A stretch of 64,000 nt of DNA from an uncultured Rhodocyclaceae bacterium (GCA_907163075.1 CAJQTY010000003.1:672637-736636), one strand, 5' to 3'. Positions 7,844-16,401 are shown, numbered from the stretch's first letter. Numbers and translations are program-made. Notes: generated by a model not told the origin, from the sequence alone.

Positions 7844-8935
7844 TCATGCAGCCAACGGCTGAATATGCTTGTCTTCCGAACGCGCGTTGGCGATGCAATC
7901 GCGTTCGGGATTCAGGGTTACGGCACCGACGGGCGTCCAGTTTCGTGTTCTCCCTGACCAGCGTGCCGGGTTGAGTTCGCGTGCCGAGGCATACAACGCA
8001 TGTCGAGCGGCGAGAATGGCTTGATCCTCGCCGGCATGGCGCTGTGCCGGACTGACGTAACGAATGCCACTGTGGCGATGCTCGACGTTGTACCAATGCA
8101 CGAAGCTGACCGCCCAGGCACGGGCATCGTCGAGCTCGGCAAAGCCTTTGGCAGGAAACTCAGGGCGGTATTTGGCGGTGCGAAACAGCGACTCGGCGTA
8201 AGCGTTGTCATCGCTGACCCGGGGCCGCGAATACGAGGGTTTGACACCCAACCAGTTGAGCATCGCCAGCACCGTCGTCGCCTTGAGCGTCGCGCCGTTG
8301 TCACCGTGCAAGACGGGCTTGCTGTTCAGCGCGGCAATACCCTCGGCCAGCGCCGTACGGCGCACCAGATGCGCCGCATGATCGGCGTGATCGCTGTCAT
8401 GCACCTCCCAGCCGACAATCTTGCGGCTATACAGGTCGAGGATGAGGTAGAGGTGAAACCATCGACCCTGCACCTGGGCTGGCAGATAGGTCATGTCCCA
8501 GCACCACACCTGGCGCGGTTCGGTAGCGATATGCGTGGTCGGCGGTCGCCGTTGCTTCGGCGCCTTGGCGCGCCCACGGTGGGTGGTTTGGCCGTGGGCC
8601 TTGAGTACCCGGTTGAAGGTGGATTCGCTGGCCAGGTAAATGCCTTCATCCGCCAGCATCGGCACAATGCGTGCCGGCGGCACGGCCGCAAAGCAAGGTT
8701 CGTTGGCCACGGCCAGCACGTGCGCCCGCTCGGCCGCGGTCAGGGCGTGACCGGAGGGCGGGCGAACGGCCTGTGGCCGGCGATCGCCGCCGATCAGCCC
8801 AGCGCTCGCCTGCCAGCGCTGGAGGGTGCGCAGGTCGATGCCCGCCATTGCGCAGGCCGGTTTGAGCCGTGCCCCGGCCGCATGGGCAGCATGGATATCT
8901 CGGGTCAGCGCCTGGCGGTCTTCGAGGCCGATCAT
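7844..8935 (-). CDS. IS3-family transposase OrfB (DDE integrase)
   Basis: A 363-residue protein with the same sequence as the OrfB at 600..1691. It has an rve core with WDMTYLPA, HGDNGATLK and ESLFRTAKYR carrying the D-D-E triad. It starts at the ATG overlapping the OrfA stop (ATGA at 8932..8935). An A7 run 33 bp upstream of the OrfA stop is the expected -1 frameshift site, so an OrfAB fusion transposase is the likely main product. All surrounding element parts are intact. Confidence 0.9.
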   Translation of the reverse strand: MIGLEDRQALTRDIHAAHAAGARLKPACAMAGIDLRTLQRWQASAGLIGGDRRPQAVRPPSGHALTAAERAHVLAVANEPCFAAVPPARIVPMLADEGIYLASESTFNRVLKAHGQTTHRGRAKAPKQRRPPTTHIATEPRQVWCWDMTYLPAQVQGRWFHLYLILDLYSRKIVGWEVHDSDHADHAAHLVRRTALAEGIAALNSKPVLHGDNGATLKATTVLAMLNWLGVKPSYSRPRVSDDNAYAESLFRTAKYRPEFPAKGFAELDDARAWAVSFVHWYNVEHRHSGIRYVSPAQRHAGEDQAILAARHALYASARELNPARWSGRTRNWTPVGAVTLNPERDCIANARSEDKHIQPLAA

Positions 8936-9411
8936 TCGTCCTCTCCCTTGTTGAAGATCGCCGCGACTTTTTTTGAGAGCACCAGCAGGGCTGCCGTTTC
9001 GGCGAGTGCCCGGTCCTTGCGTAACAACTCGCGTTCGAGTTCCTTGATACGTTTCTTGTCTTGCCGGGTGGCTTGTGGGCTGGCTCTGAGTTCTTCCGGC
9101 TCGGCCAGTGCCGTGGTCGCACTGCTCCGCCATTGGAGCAGTTCGTCCGGATAGACGCCGTGTTCGCGACACCATGCGCTCTGGCCGGCTTCGTCCAGCG
9201 CTGCCGTGACGATCACCGCCTCCAGCCGCGCCGCCGCTGTCCATGCCCGCCCTCGGGCGGGCATGGACAGCACGTCATCTCGCCAACGTTCGAGCGTGCC
9301 TGCACCAATGCCAACTTCACGAGCCACCATGTCCAACGCCGCACTTTCTGGCGGCAGCAATCGCGCTACCACTCTACCTTTGAATTTCTCTGAGTACCTT
9401 GCCATTTCCAT
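8932..9411 (-). CDS. IS3-family transposase OrfA (HTH subunit)
   Basis: A 159-residue protein. The N-terminal helix-turn-helix (MARYSEKFKGRVVARLLPP...VAREVGIGAGTLERWR) should bind the inverted repeats. A leucine-zipper-like heptad stretch near the C terminus (KKRIKELERELLRKDRALAE) should mediate assembly with OrfB. The start MEMARYS lies about 60 bp inside the element end, as usual for IS3. The 3' part overlaps OrfB in the -1 frame with a slippery A7 run. Confidence 0.88.
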   Translation of the reverse strand: MEMARYSEKFKGRVVARLLPPESAALDMVAREVGIGAGTLERWRDDVLSMPARGRAWTAAARLEAVIVTAALDEAGQSAWCREHGVYPDELLQWRSSATTALAEPEELRASPQATRQDKKRIKELERELLRKDRALAETAALLVLSKKVAAIFNKGEDE

Positions 9412-9471
9412 CCTTTATTGCCGCCCATTGTTGAGATTCTATTGAGGCGACAACTATTCTGACGCAGGGGG

Positions 9472-9888
9472 GATCTGCACCGGGCAGCGAGCGCTGTCCA
9501 GCATACCCAGCAACGTAACTCGGACACCAGCATAGTTGGCTTCTTTGCGGATCTCGGCGGCCTTCACGGTATCAGGCTGAAACGCGATCCCGTCCTCGAC
9601 ATCGATGCGACAGATATCCCGGAAGATCTCTTCGATATGCGGGATCTCGGCAGAACCGAAACCAAGAAAATCAGCGTCATGGGTCGGCCGGTGTGGCACA
9701 TCGAACCACAGGTCAAATAGCAACGCCCCCTTGAGCAGAAACTGGTCGCGCTGTTTCGAGATGCTCAGGCGGTAGAGCATGCGCTCCAGTGCGTACCGCG
9801 TCAGCAGCAGGTTGTAGTCCAGTTTTTCGGCCCGAGCCTTATTGAGCAGCCGATCGCGGACGGACGCACTGATGTTACGAACACTCAT
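9472..9888 (-). pseudogene. abiEii: abiEii toxin, N-terminal part (IS-split)
   Basis: This frame encodes the AbiEii nucleotidyltransferase N terminus: YALERMLYRLSISKQRDQFLLKGALLF, then DLWFDVPHRPTHDADFLGFG. The GALLFDLW and THDADFLG segments hold the conserved catalytic aspartates that transfer nucleotides to RNA targets. The frame enters the IS after VQI and stops within it (PPASE). The start ATG overlaps the abiEi stop (9885..9888). The toxin should be inactive as it stands, leaving the antitoxin gene intact. Confidence 0.9.
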
Positions 9889-10508
9889 GTCAGGCTATCC
9901 AGGTAGGGGCGCATCACGTTGGCCACGCGACAGATCTTGGCATAGCGCCAGATATCGTCACTGGTCATACGCTTCGCATGCCAAGCCTCGCGCAGCGCCT
10001 CCAGGGCGACGTCGAGGCCGATCTTGTTCCGGTACTTGAAGCAGTCGGCAACAGTCTTGGCCACGCCGGTGACACGGATGGTGACGCCATCCACGACGTG
10101 TTCCTCCACGCCCTCAGTCAGTGCCGCGCCGGAGAAACGCACGATGCGTAGTGGCGGGAAGTCGAGTTTCGGCGCAAGGGACTTGTTCTCGATGGCCAGC
10201 CATACCTCGAAGGGGGCCTGGGTGGTCAGGCCATGAAAACGAAGTGCCGAGAGCAGGCAGACGACGCCTTTGGGCACCCTGCGCGCCACTTCGGCCAGTG
10301 ATCCGTGGGCCGAGACCTCACGCCCTGGCAGGCCATACAGCCCTCGCCCGACCCGTTCCAGTTGCCCGCGTCGGACGGCACGGGTCAGGGAAACCCGGGG
10401 GATTCCTAGCGGAGCCAGATCACAGGGGCGGATCAGCCCTTGGGATCGCGCGAGATCGATCAGCCTCTCGGCAGTAGTGTCCATGTCGGGCATAGTGTTG
10501 CATAACAT
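9885..10508 (-). CDS. abiEi: AbiEi antitoxin / transcriptional autoregulator
   Basis: A protein of up to 207 residues with an N-terminal winged helix (AERLIDLARSQGLIRPCDLAPLGIPRVSLTRAVRRGQLERVGRGLYGLP) and the AbiEi C-terminal antitoxin domain (VTGVAKTVADCFKYRNKIGLDVALEALREA). This is the antitoxin and repressor of the type IV AbiE toxin-antitoxin system, which aborts phage infection. ATG codons at 10508, 10493 and 10484 are all possible starts, and none has a clear ribosome-binding site. A TTGACA at 10521..10516 lies so close that a start at 10484 with a leaderless message is plausible. Its toxin partner is disrupted. Confidence 0.9.
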   Translation of the reverse strand: MLCNTMPDMDTTAERLIDLARSQGLIRPCDLAPLGIPRVSLTRAVRRGQLERVGRGLYGLPGREVSAHGSLAEVARRVPKGVVCLLSALRFHGLTTQAPFEVWLAIENKSLAPKLDFPPLRIVRFSGAALTEGVEEHVVDGVTIRVTGVAKTVADCFKYRNKIGLDVALEALREAWHAKRMTSDDIWRYAKICRVANVMRPYLDSLT

Positions 10509-10521
10509 CGGTAAATGTCAA
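10493..10521 (-). promoter_or_regulatory. abiEi: Putative promoter of the abiE operon
   Basis: TTGACA (10521..10516) is a consensus -35 box, followed about 17-18 bp later by a weak CACTAT -10. It lies immediately before the first AbiEi ATG codons. AbiEi proteins repress their own promoter at inverted repeats, but I see no clear inverted repeat here. Confidence 0.4.
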
Positions 10522-10690
10522 TAACTGCCGATGGATCGGAACGGGCGTACCCACGCACGCCCACCCCGTCATCGATCAGGGCACAGGGTTCTCCGATCAT
10601 CGATGTTCGACGGCATTCCAGACAGGACATGCCCAATCAGGCGGCGCGGTCACGCACGTTCCATATCGATTTTCGTTATGGAGCATGATC

Positions 10691-11128
10691 ATGTCGAAGC
10701 AATGCCAAGCCTGTGGCCATCCTTTCATCCCTCGGCCTCAAAATCCGAATCAGGAATACTGCACCAATTCGGAATGCCAACGCGAGCGCCGTCGGCGCTG
10801 GCAACAGCAAAAGCGGCGTGACGACGCCGACTACCGTGACAACGACATCCGTGCCAGCAAGGCCTGGGCTACCGAGAATCCAGAATATTGGAAGCGGTAC
10901 CGCGATGAGAATCCGACCTACGCCGAGCGAAATCGAAATCTACAGCAGCAACGAAATCAAAACCTCAGGGCGTCGGTGATTGCAAATGAGGACGTGTCAC
11001 GGCCCTTCAACCAACTACCTGCCGGCCGCTTCCGGATGGTTCGGATTGAGGATGGAAGTGCAAACGGAGACGCGTGGATCGTGGAGATCACCGTCCTGGC
11101 GGCGATCCAGGCCGCTGAAGACGTGTGA
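10691..11128 (+). CDS. Small zinc-finger protein upstream of serine recombinase
   Basis: A 145-residue protein beginning MSKQCQACGHPFIPRP...YCTNSECQRERRRRW, with two cysteine pairs likely to bind one zinc followed by an arginine-rich helix, then ENPEYWKRYRDENPTYAERNRNLQQQ. The ATG at 10691 has GGAG at the same distance as the paralogue at 2070. Its C terminus (VEITVLAAIQAAEDV) is the intact version of the tail lost there. The serine recombinase follows after 180 bp. The conserved pairing suggests an accessory or regulatory DNA-binding factor for the recombinase module, which is inference. Confidence 0.65.
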   Translation: MSKQCQACGHPFIPRPQNPNQEYCTNSECQRERRRRWQQQKRRDDADYRDNDIRASKAWATENPEYWKRYRDENPTYAERNRNLQQQRNQNLRASVIANEDVSRPFNQLPAGRFRMVRIEDGSANGDAWIVEITVLAAIQAAEDV

Positions 11129-11309
11129 TTGCAAATGAGGACGTGATCGGCGGCACCGCTGCCGCCTAATAACTTCTCGCGTGTGCGTTCTCGAACTATC
11201 GAGCATCCGAATCCGACTCGACCTGTGTATGCCTTGACCAACCACCTGTCGCGAAGTGACGCCCGATGTTCGAGAGGCATCTTTTCGCATGTAAAGGGGC
11301 GACGCGGCG

Positions 11310-12878
11310 ATGCAAGAACAAGAAAACACAGGTGGAGAGGGGCAAACCCAAGCATCCCTATTCCGGGCCGCTGAGTACGTGCGGATGTCGACCGAGCACC
11401 AGCAGTACTCGACGGAGAATCAGGCCGACAAGATTCGTGAATATGCGGCCCGGCGCGGCATCGAAATCATCAAGACCTACGCCGATGCTGGCAAAAGTGG
11501 TCTGCGCATCGATGGCCGGCAGGCACTGCAACAGCTGATTAAGGATGTCGAAACCGGGGCGGCGGACTTCCAAATCATCCTGGTCTACGACGTCAGCCGC
11601 TGGGGGCGCTTCCAGGACGCGGACGAAAGCGCCTACTACGAGTACATTTGCCGCCGCGCCGGCATCCAGGTTGCCTACTGCGCCGAGCAGTTCGAGAACG
11701 ATGGATCGCCGGTCTCCACTATCGTCAAAGGTGTCAAGCGCGCAATGGCCGGTGAATACAGCCGGGAACTATCCACCAAAGTGTTCGCCGGCCAATCCCG
11801 CTTGATCGAACTTGGCTACCGACAGGGCGGTCCGGCCGGCTTCGGACTGCGCCGCATCCTGGTCGATCAGAACGGATCAGTGAAAAGCGAGCTTGCGCGC
11901 GGCGAGCACAAGAGCCTGCAGACGGACCGCGTGATTCTGATGCCCGGCCCCGACGACGAAACCCGCATCGTCAATCTGATCTACCAGTGGTTCATCGAGG
12001 AAGGGTTGCCGGAATCTCAGATCGCCGGGCGGCTGAATGGCATGAAGGTGCGCACCGACCTGGACCGGGAATGGACGCGCGCCACGGTCAACGAGGTGCT
12101 GACCAACGAAAAGTACATCGGCAACAACGTCTACAACCGCATATCGTTCAAGCTCAAGAAAACCCGGGTTGTGAACACCCCAGACATGTGGATCAAGAAG
12201 GAAGGTGCTTTCGATGCCATCGTCCAGCCCGATCTGTTCTACACCGCCCAGGGGATCATGCGGGCACGCGCCCGGCGCTATACCGACGAGGAGTTGATCG
12301 AGCGACTACGGAACCTCTACGAAAATCGGGGCATCCTCTCCGGCCTGATCATCGACGAGAGCGAGGGCATCCCGTCCGCCTCGGTTTACGTCCATCGCTT
12401 CGGCAGCCTGATTCGCGCCTACCAGATGGTCGGCTTCACCCCCGATCGTGATTATCGCTATCTGGAGGTGAATCGATTCCTGCGCCAGCTACACCCCGAG
12501 ATCGTCGCCCAGACCGAGGCACAGATTGCCGCCATCGGTGGCACGGTCGTGCGTGATCCGGCCACCGACATCCTCCGCGTCAATGACGAGTTCAGCGTGT
12601 CACTGGTGCTCGCCCGCTGCCAGACCAATGACAGCGGCAGCCACCGATGGAAAGTGCGATTCGATACCAGCCTGTGCCCCGACATCACCGTCGCCGTGCG
12701 CCTCGACCATGCCAATCAGGCTGCTCAGGATTACTACCTGCTGCCACGGCTGGATTTCGGACAACCCCGCATCAGCCTAGCCGACCAAAACACGCTCGAG
12801 TTCGACTGCTATCGGTTCGAGACCCTCGAATACCTCTACGGCATGGCCGCTCGCTCAAAACTCAGGAGGGCTGCATGA
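11310..12878 (+). CDS. Large serine recombinase
   Basis: A 522-residue serine recombinase. The N-terminal resolvase domain has AAEYVRMSTEHQQYSTENQ, with catalytic serine about residue 27, and YDVSRWGRF. A recombinase DNA-binding domain follows (WTRATVNEVLTNEKYIGNNVYNR). The C-terminal third is not typical of phage integrases and may be module-specific. It cuts and rejoins DNA through a phosphoserine link and probably moves or inverts the surrounding cassette. The parB-like gene starts 20 bp after its stop, with a third coupled gene behind, so all three are likely co-transcribed. Confidence 0.9.
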   Translation: MQEQENTGGEGQTQASLFRAAEYVRMSTEHQQYSTENQADKIREYAARRGIEIIKTYADAGKSGLRIDGRQALQQLIKDVETGAADFQIILVYDVSRWGRFQDADESAYYEYICRRAGIQVAYCAEQFENDGSPVSTIVKGVKRAMAGEYSRELSTKVFAGQSRLIELGYRQGGPAGFGLRRILVDQNGSVKSELARGEHKSLQTDRVILMPGPDDETRIVNLIYQWFIEEGLPESQIAGRLNGMKVRTDLDREWTRATVNEVLTNEKYIGNNVYNRISFKLKKTRVVNTPDMWIKKEGAFDAIVQPDLFYTAQGIMRARARRYTDEELIERLRNLYENRGILSGLIIDESEGIPSASVYVHRFGSLIRAYQMVGFTPDRDYRYLEVNRFLRQLHPEIVAQTEAQIAAIGGTVVRDPATDILRVNDEFSVSLVLARCQTNDSGSHRWKVRFDTSLCPDITVAVRLDHANQAAQDYYLLPRLDFGQPRISLADQNTLEFDCYRFETLEYLYGMAARSKLRRAA

Positions 12879-12897
12879 CACCACCAGCGAAGTCCGA

Positions 12898-13767
12898 ATG
12901 ATTCCCATCGACCGGATCGACGTCCTGAATCCGCGTGACCGCAACAAACGGGTGTTCGAAGAGATCGTCGGCAACATCAAGACCATCGGCCTCAAGAAGC
13001 CAATTACCGTCACCCCGCGCACAGGGGAGGATGGTGCTGAACGCTATCTGCTGGTGTGCGGCGAGGGACGCCTCAGCGCCTTCCGCTCGCTGGGCGAGGC
13101 AGAAATTCCGGCGCTAGTGGTCACGGTCAGCGACGAAGACGCCTTCATCATGAGTCTGTCCGAAAACATCGCCCGTCGCCAATGCCGGCCGCTGGAGATT
13201 CTGGCCGGTATCAAGCAACTCCGCGACAAAGGCTACAGCCCCAAGGACATCGCCACGAAAACTGGCCTCACCTCCCAATACGTCGTTGGCATCCTGACCC
13301 TACTCCAGCAGGGCGAGGAGCGACTGCTGATCGCCGTCGAGACGGGTCGAGTACCGCTCAATGCCGCCCTCGCCATCGTCGGGGCGGGCGACGACGACAA
13401 GGCCATGCAGGCAGCGCTGCAGGAAGCCTATGAATGCGGCAAGCTACGCGGCCGGCAGTTGATGGAGGTTCGCCGCATCATCGAGCGTCGGCAAACTCTG
13501 GGCCGTTCTGTCGCCAGGGCCACCTCGCGCAAAGTAGCTGACGTCTCCACCTCCAGTCTCGTCCGGACCTATCAGCGCGAAGTCGAGCGGCAAAAGATGA
13601 CGGTCAAGAAAGCCGAACTTACCCAGCAGCGCCTGTTGTTCGTCGTCAGCGCCCTGCGCCAGTTCTTTGCCGACGAGAATTTCATCAATCTGCTGCGTGC
13701 CGAGGGGCTGGACACCCTGCCAGAGTATCTCGGTGACCGAGTCTGGTCTGGGGGGAGTACGGCATGA
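12898..13767 (+). CDS. ParB/Spo0J-like nuclease-domain protein 1
   Basis: A 289-residue protein with the ParB N-terminal fold: PITVTPRTGEDG, VCGEGRLSAFRSLG (equivalent to the GERRxRA nucleotide-binding loop) and SENIARRQCRPLE (ENIQR-like box), then an HTH (YSPKDIATKTGLTSQYV). In ParB proteins this region binds CTP and centromere DNA. No ParA ATPase is adjacent, so classical partition is unlikely. It lies between the recombinase and a second ParB-like gene whose ATG overlaps its stop (ATGA at 13764). Confidence 0.8.
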   Translation: MIPIDRIDVLNPRDRNKRVFEEIVGNIKTIGLKKPITVTPRTGEDGAERYLLVCGEGRLSAFRSLGEAEIPALVVTVSDEDAFIMSLSENIARRQCRPLEILAGIKQLRDKGYSPKDIATKTGLTSQYVVGILTLLQQGEERLLIAVETGRVPLNAALAIVGAGDDDKAMQAALQEAYECGKLRGRQLMEVRRIIERRQTLGRSVARATSRKVADVSTSSLVRTYQREVERQKMTVKKAELTQQRLLFVVSALRQFFADENFINLLRAEGLDTLPEYLGDRVWSGGSTA

Positions 13768-14645
13768 CCAAGGTTACGCTGGGTTTCATCCCGGACACCT
13801 TGTTGGTGCCGCTGGATCAAATTCTCCCCGCGCGCAAGACGCCAACCGGCCTGATTACTTCAGTCAAGTTCAAACAGATTCGTTCTTCAATCGATGATGT
13901 CGGGCTGATCGAGCCCCTATCCGTCACGGCGGCGAACAAGACGACCGGCCAACACCTGCTGCTCGACGGGCATATCCGCCTGATCGCACTCACAGAGTTG
14001 GGTTTCACCGAGGCTCCGTGCCTGGTTGCCACGGATGACGAGGCCTACACCTACAACAGCCGGATCAACCGCCTCTCGACCATCCAGGAGCATTTCATGA
14101 TCCGACGCGCCATCGAGCGCGGCCTGTCGATGGAGCGTCTGGCAAAAGCACTGAGCGTAGATGTCAGCCACATCATCAAAAAAATGACTTTGCTGGATGG
14201 CATTTGCCCAGAGGCTGCTGATCTTCTGAAGGATCGGCAATTCTCGGCTGAGATTTCCCGGGTGATCCGGAAGATGAAGCCCACGCGCCAGGTCGAATGC
14301 GTGGAGCTGATGGTTTCGGCCAACAACATCACCGTAGCCTATGCCGAGGCCTTACTCGTGGCCACGCCCACCGAGATGCTGGTCGACGGCAAGAAGCCGC
14401 AGAAGCTGACCGGCGTCACCCAGGAGCAGATGTCACGCATGGAGCGAGAAATGGCAAACCTGCAGGGGCAGTACAAGTTGGTCGAGCAGACCTATGCCGA
14501 GGATGTCCTCAATCTTGTGCTGGCCAGAGGTTACCTGGCCAAGTTGCTCGACAACAAATCAGTCGTCCGCTACATCAAACAGCGGCGGCCTGAGGTATTG
14601 GAACAGTTCGAGGTCATCGTCGAGACGACTTCACTGGATCAGTGA
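13764..14645 (+). CDS. ParB/RepB-like protein 2
   Basis: A 293-residue protein with a ParB-like N-terminal domain (VPLDQILPARKTPTGL...IRSSIDDVGLIEPLSV, HLLLDGHIRLIALTELG) and a helix-turn-helix (MERLAKALSVDVSHIIKKM). The C-terminal half resembles the RepB partition C-terminal region found in similar recombinase modules. The GERR loop is replaced by LLDGHIRL, so nucleotide binding may differ from ParB 1. It overlaps the previous gene by 4 bp. A recombinase with two unequal ParB-like partners suggests that the two act together on DNA at the element ends. Confidence 0.75.
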   Translation: MTKVTLGFIPDTLLVPLDQILPARKTPTGLITSVKFKQIRSSIDDVGLIEPLSVTAANKTTGQHLLLDGHIRLIALTELGFTEAPCLVATDDEAYTYNSRINRLSTIQEHFMIRRAIERGLSMERLAKALSVDVSHIIKKMTLLDGICPEAADLLKDRQFSAEISRVIRKMKPTRQVECVELMVSANNITVAYAEALLVATPTEMLVDGKKPQKLTGVTQEQMSRMEREMANLQGQYKLVEQTYAEDVLNLVLARGYLAKLLDNKSVVRYIKQRRPEVLEQFEVIVETTSLDQ

Positions 14646-14868
14646 GCGAAATCCTTCCCTGCGGAAGGTCGTAGTGCTGCCCGTTTGGGCGATACGCAGA
14701 TCTTTAACAACTCGGATGCCGTAGGGTCGTCGCCCCCGAAACGGATGTCCTGTTTCTGCCCGTGATCGAGAGCGACGACCGACAGGCTTGCCGCTGGCCT
14801 GCTCATTCGTCAATGGTGGGAACGGATGGGCGAACAGCGGCATCCCTATTCGAGACAGCGCAGCATCG

Positions 14869-15093
14869 CTAACATGACTTCGCTCGGTCAATAGCCCGAC
14901 GTTCTTGACAGGTGAGTTCGTTCTGGAAACGCCGGGGGTTGCCGCACATCCAGCAGCTACAAGGCGTAGGAGTATCGATAACTTTGCCGACCAGCTTGGC
15001 GTCGTGGCGGATATCCCGACCCCAGTGAAATCGACGAACTGCCTTTATTCTGGCAGCGTGATGACGGCGCAGGGCCCGCTTCATATTCTTCAT
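14869..15093 (-). CDS. Conserved small Cys-rich protein (CSCWMCGNPR family)
   Basis: A 74-residue basic protein starting MKNMKRALRRHHAARIKAVRR, with a TPTPCSCWMCGNPRRFQNELTCQERR segment near the end. This motif recurs in a widespread family of small uncharacterised proteobacterial proteins. Three cysteines in CSCWMC could bind metal. The start was chosen at 15093, where AGGAG lies seven bases upstream; upstream codons are not supported. It sits alone between the ParB module and the HIRAN unit. Function unknown. Confidence 0.75.
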   Translation of the reverse strand: MKNMKRALRRHHAARIKAVRRFHWGRDIRHDAKLVGKVIDTPTPCSCWMCGNPRRFQNELTCQERRAIDRAKSC

Positions 15094-15275
15094 GGTGCTT
15101 CTCCTCATTACGGCCGGCACCCGGGATGGGCCCGGCCGGTCGTATGAAGAAACCCGTGAATTGCATCAAACTGGAAATTTCAAAGGGCGACATCAGCTTG
15201 GCTTGTGTGAATAAAGTTGATCGAACACTGCAGCGATTCCCAAATGGGCATCGCGCAGATTACAGATTTTGTCGG

Positions 15276-15965
15276 CTATGCACCTCCCGTACCGCTATCG
15301 TCATCTCCGAACAGTGCCTCACCAATGCCCCACCCCAAAGCGACTGCACCGACGGTTCCCCAAAAACCCAATCCAGTTTTTGGCTTGCGGCGAGCGGGAA
15401 ACAATGCCAGTGAATGACGCTCAGCCCACCGCGACAAGCCGGCCAAGCCAGGTGCGGCGGTGAGTTCCAGAGTGAGAGGCAATTCCACATAGCCGCTCGT
15501 CGGCAAACCCCGCTTTTTTACGGCTGCCATCGGATCAGCCAGCGTCTCGACCAACTCGTAAAGCCAGTCACTTATTTCGATCAAGGAGTGTCGATAAACG
15601 TCAGCAAGGAGATCGCAGGCTTCCGCATCAGCACCATAAGCTGCCAACGCTTGCACGCTATGATAGCTGGCCAGCACGTCCCACAATGTTGCCTCGAATC
15701 GCCGAACCGCTCTATACACCTCCGAATCACTCGCGGCTTCGTTCTCTACCACTTCGCCCATCAAATCGTTGATCCGCTCAGTGAGTCGATACACGGCGGT
15801 TTCCAATTGGGCCAGGTTGTGCTGCACGGTTGCAACCATGTCCAATACCGGGGTGTTTGACCATGTGGAGGCATCAAGCTCCGCTTTCAGCTTCTGCCGT
15901 ACCGGGCGCATCGCTTCGCCCAAGACGGTCAGACGACGGGGCAACAAGGATTCATCATTCATCAT
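15276..15965 (-). CDS. Uncharacterised protein with C-terminal membrane segment, HIRAN partner
   Basis: A 229-residue, mostly helical protein (DMVATVQHNLAQLETAVYRLTERINDLMGEV and following), with one hydrophobic glycine-rich segment near the end (GFWGTVGAVALGWGIGEALF) and an acidic tail. No family recognised. GAGG before the ATG gives a ribosome-binding site. It begins 6 bp after the HIRAN gene and shares its operator-bearing promoter at 16402..16420, so the two are an operon and probably act together, perhaps at the membrane. Confidence 0.7.
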   Translation of the reverse strand: MMNDESLLPRRLTVLGEAMRPVRQKLKAELDASTWSNTPVLDMVATVQHNLAQLETAVYRLTERINDLMGEVVENEAASDSEVYRAVRRFEATLWDVLASYHSVQALAAYGADAEACDLLADVYRHSLIEISDWLYELVETLADPMAAVKKRGLPTSGYVELPLTLELTAAPGLAGLSRWAERHSLALFPARRKPKTGLGFWGTVGAVALGWGIGEALFGDDDSGTGGA

Positions 15966-15971
15966 GTCACC

Positions 15972-16361
15972 TCACCGATTCAGATAGACCGCAAACTCGA
16001 TGCGTTCCCAGGGGTTTGCCGAGATGCTCAGCCCTGTAATTGCAGCCGACACGGCTTCGCAGCGATCAAGCAACTGACTAACCGCCGCATTGTCGATGCG
16101 CGGCACATAACCGAGCTTTTGCCCTTGCCATTCGACACGAACAGCACGAGCGTCGTAAGGATTGTCCGCTTCACGCACCAGGTCGACGATGCTTCCCACC
16201 GCAAGCAATGACCAGATGGCATCCCCCTGGTGGTACTGAAATCCTGCCACGGGTGATCGATGCAACTCCACTTTCCGTATTACAGCCGCCCGGGCCGCCG
16301 GCGCAGCAATACTGATGCCGATCAGCGCAGCAACCCGCTCAAGGAACAATCGCCTGCTCAT
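15972..16361 (-). CDS. HIRAN-domain protein with Tat-type signal peptide
   Basis: A 129-residue protein. Residues 1-26 (MSRRLFLERVAALIGIS... ending APAARA) form a twin-arginine signal with a cleavage-like AxA. The rest matches the HIRAN domain: VDLVREADNPYDARAVRV, then GQKLGYVPRIDNAAVSQLLD. HIRAN usually binds 3' ends of DNA in repair helicases, so a stand-alone exported version is unusual. AGGAGG lies 4 bases before the ATG. One of the four WYL-type operator sites lies 41 bp upstream, placing it in the same regulon as the SMC system and rtcB. Confidence 0.8.
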   Translation of the reverse strand: MSRRLFLERVAALIGISIAAPAARAAVIRKVELHRSPVAGFQYHQGDAIWSLLAVGSIVDLVREADNPYDARAVRVEWQGQKLGYVPRIDNAAVSQLLDRCEAVSAAITGLSISANPWERIEFAVYLNR

Positions 16362-16401
16362 GGTGCCTCCTATTAAATTCTGACACCAGCCTACCGTGCG
16401 A

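Larger units (their letters stand above)
7814..9471 (-). mobile_element. IS3-family element, copy 2, complete, inserted in abiEii
   Basis: 1658 bp with imperfect terminal repeats sharing GCGTCA and TAGTTGTCGCCTC on both sides. It is flanked by a 4-bp direct repeat GATC (7810..7813 and 9472..9475). Excising the element and one repeat restores the abiEii frame exactly, so the ends are fixed with confidence. It encodes complete orfA and orfB and should be transposition-competent. It is inverted relative to the truncated copy at 222..1721. Confidence 0.92.

Noticed and set aside
12898-14645. Plasmid partition locus
   Set aside because: Two ParB-like proteins but no ParA ATPase or centromere-like repeats, and both follow a serine recombinase.
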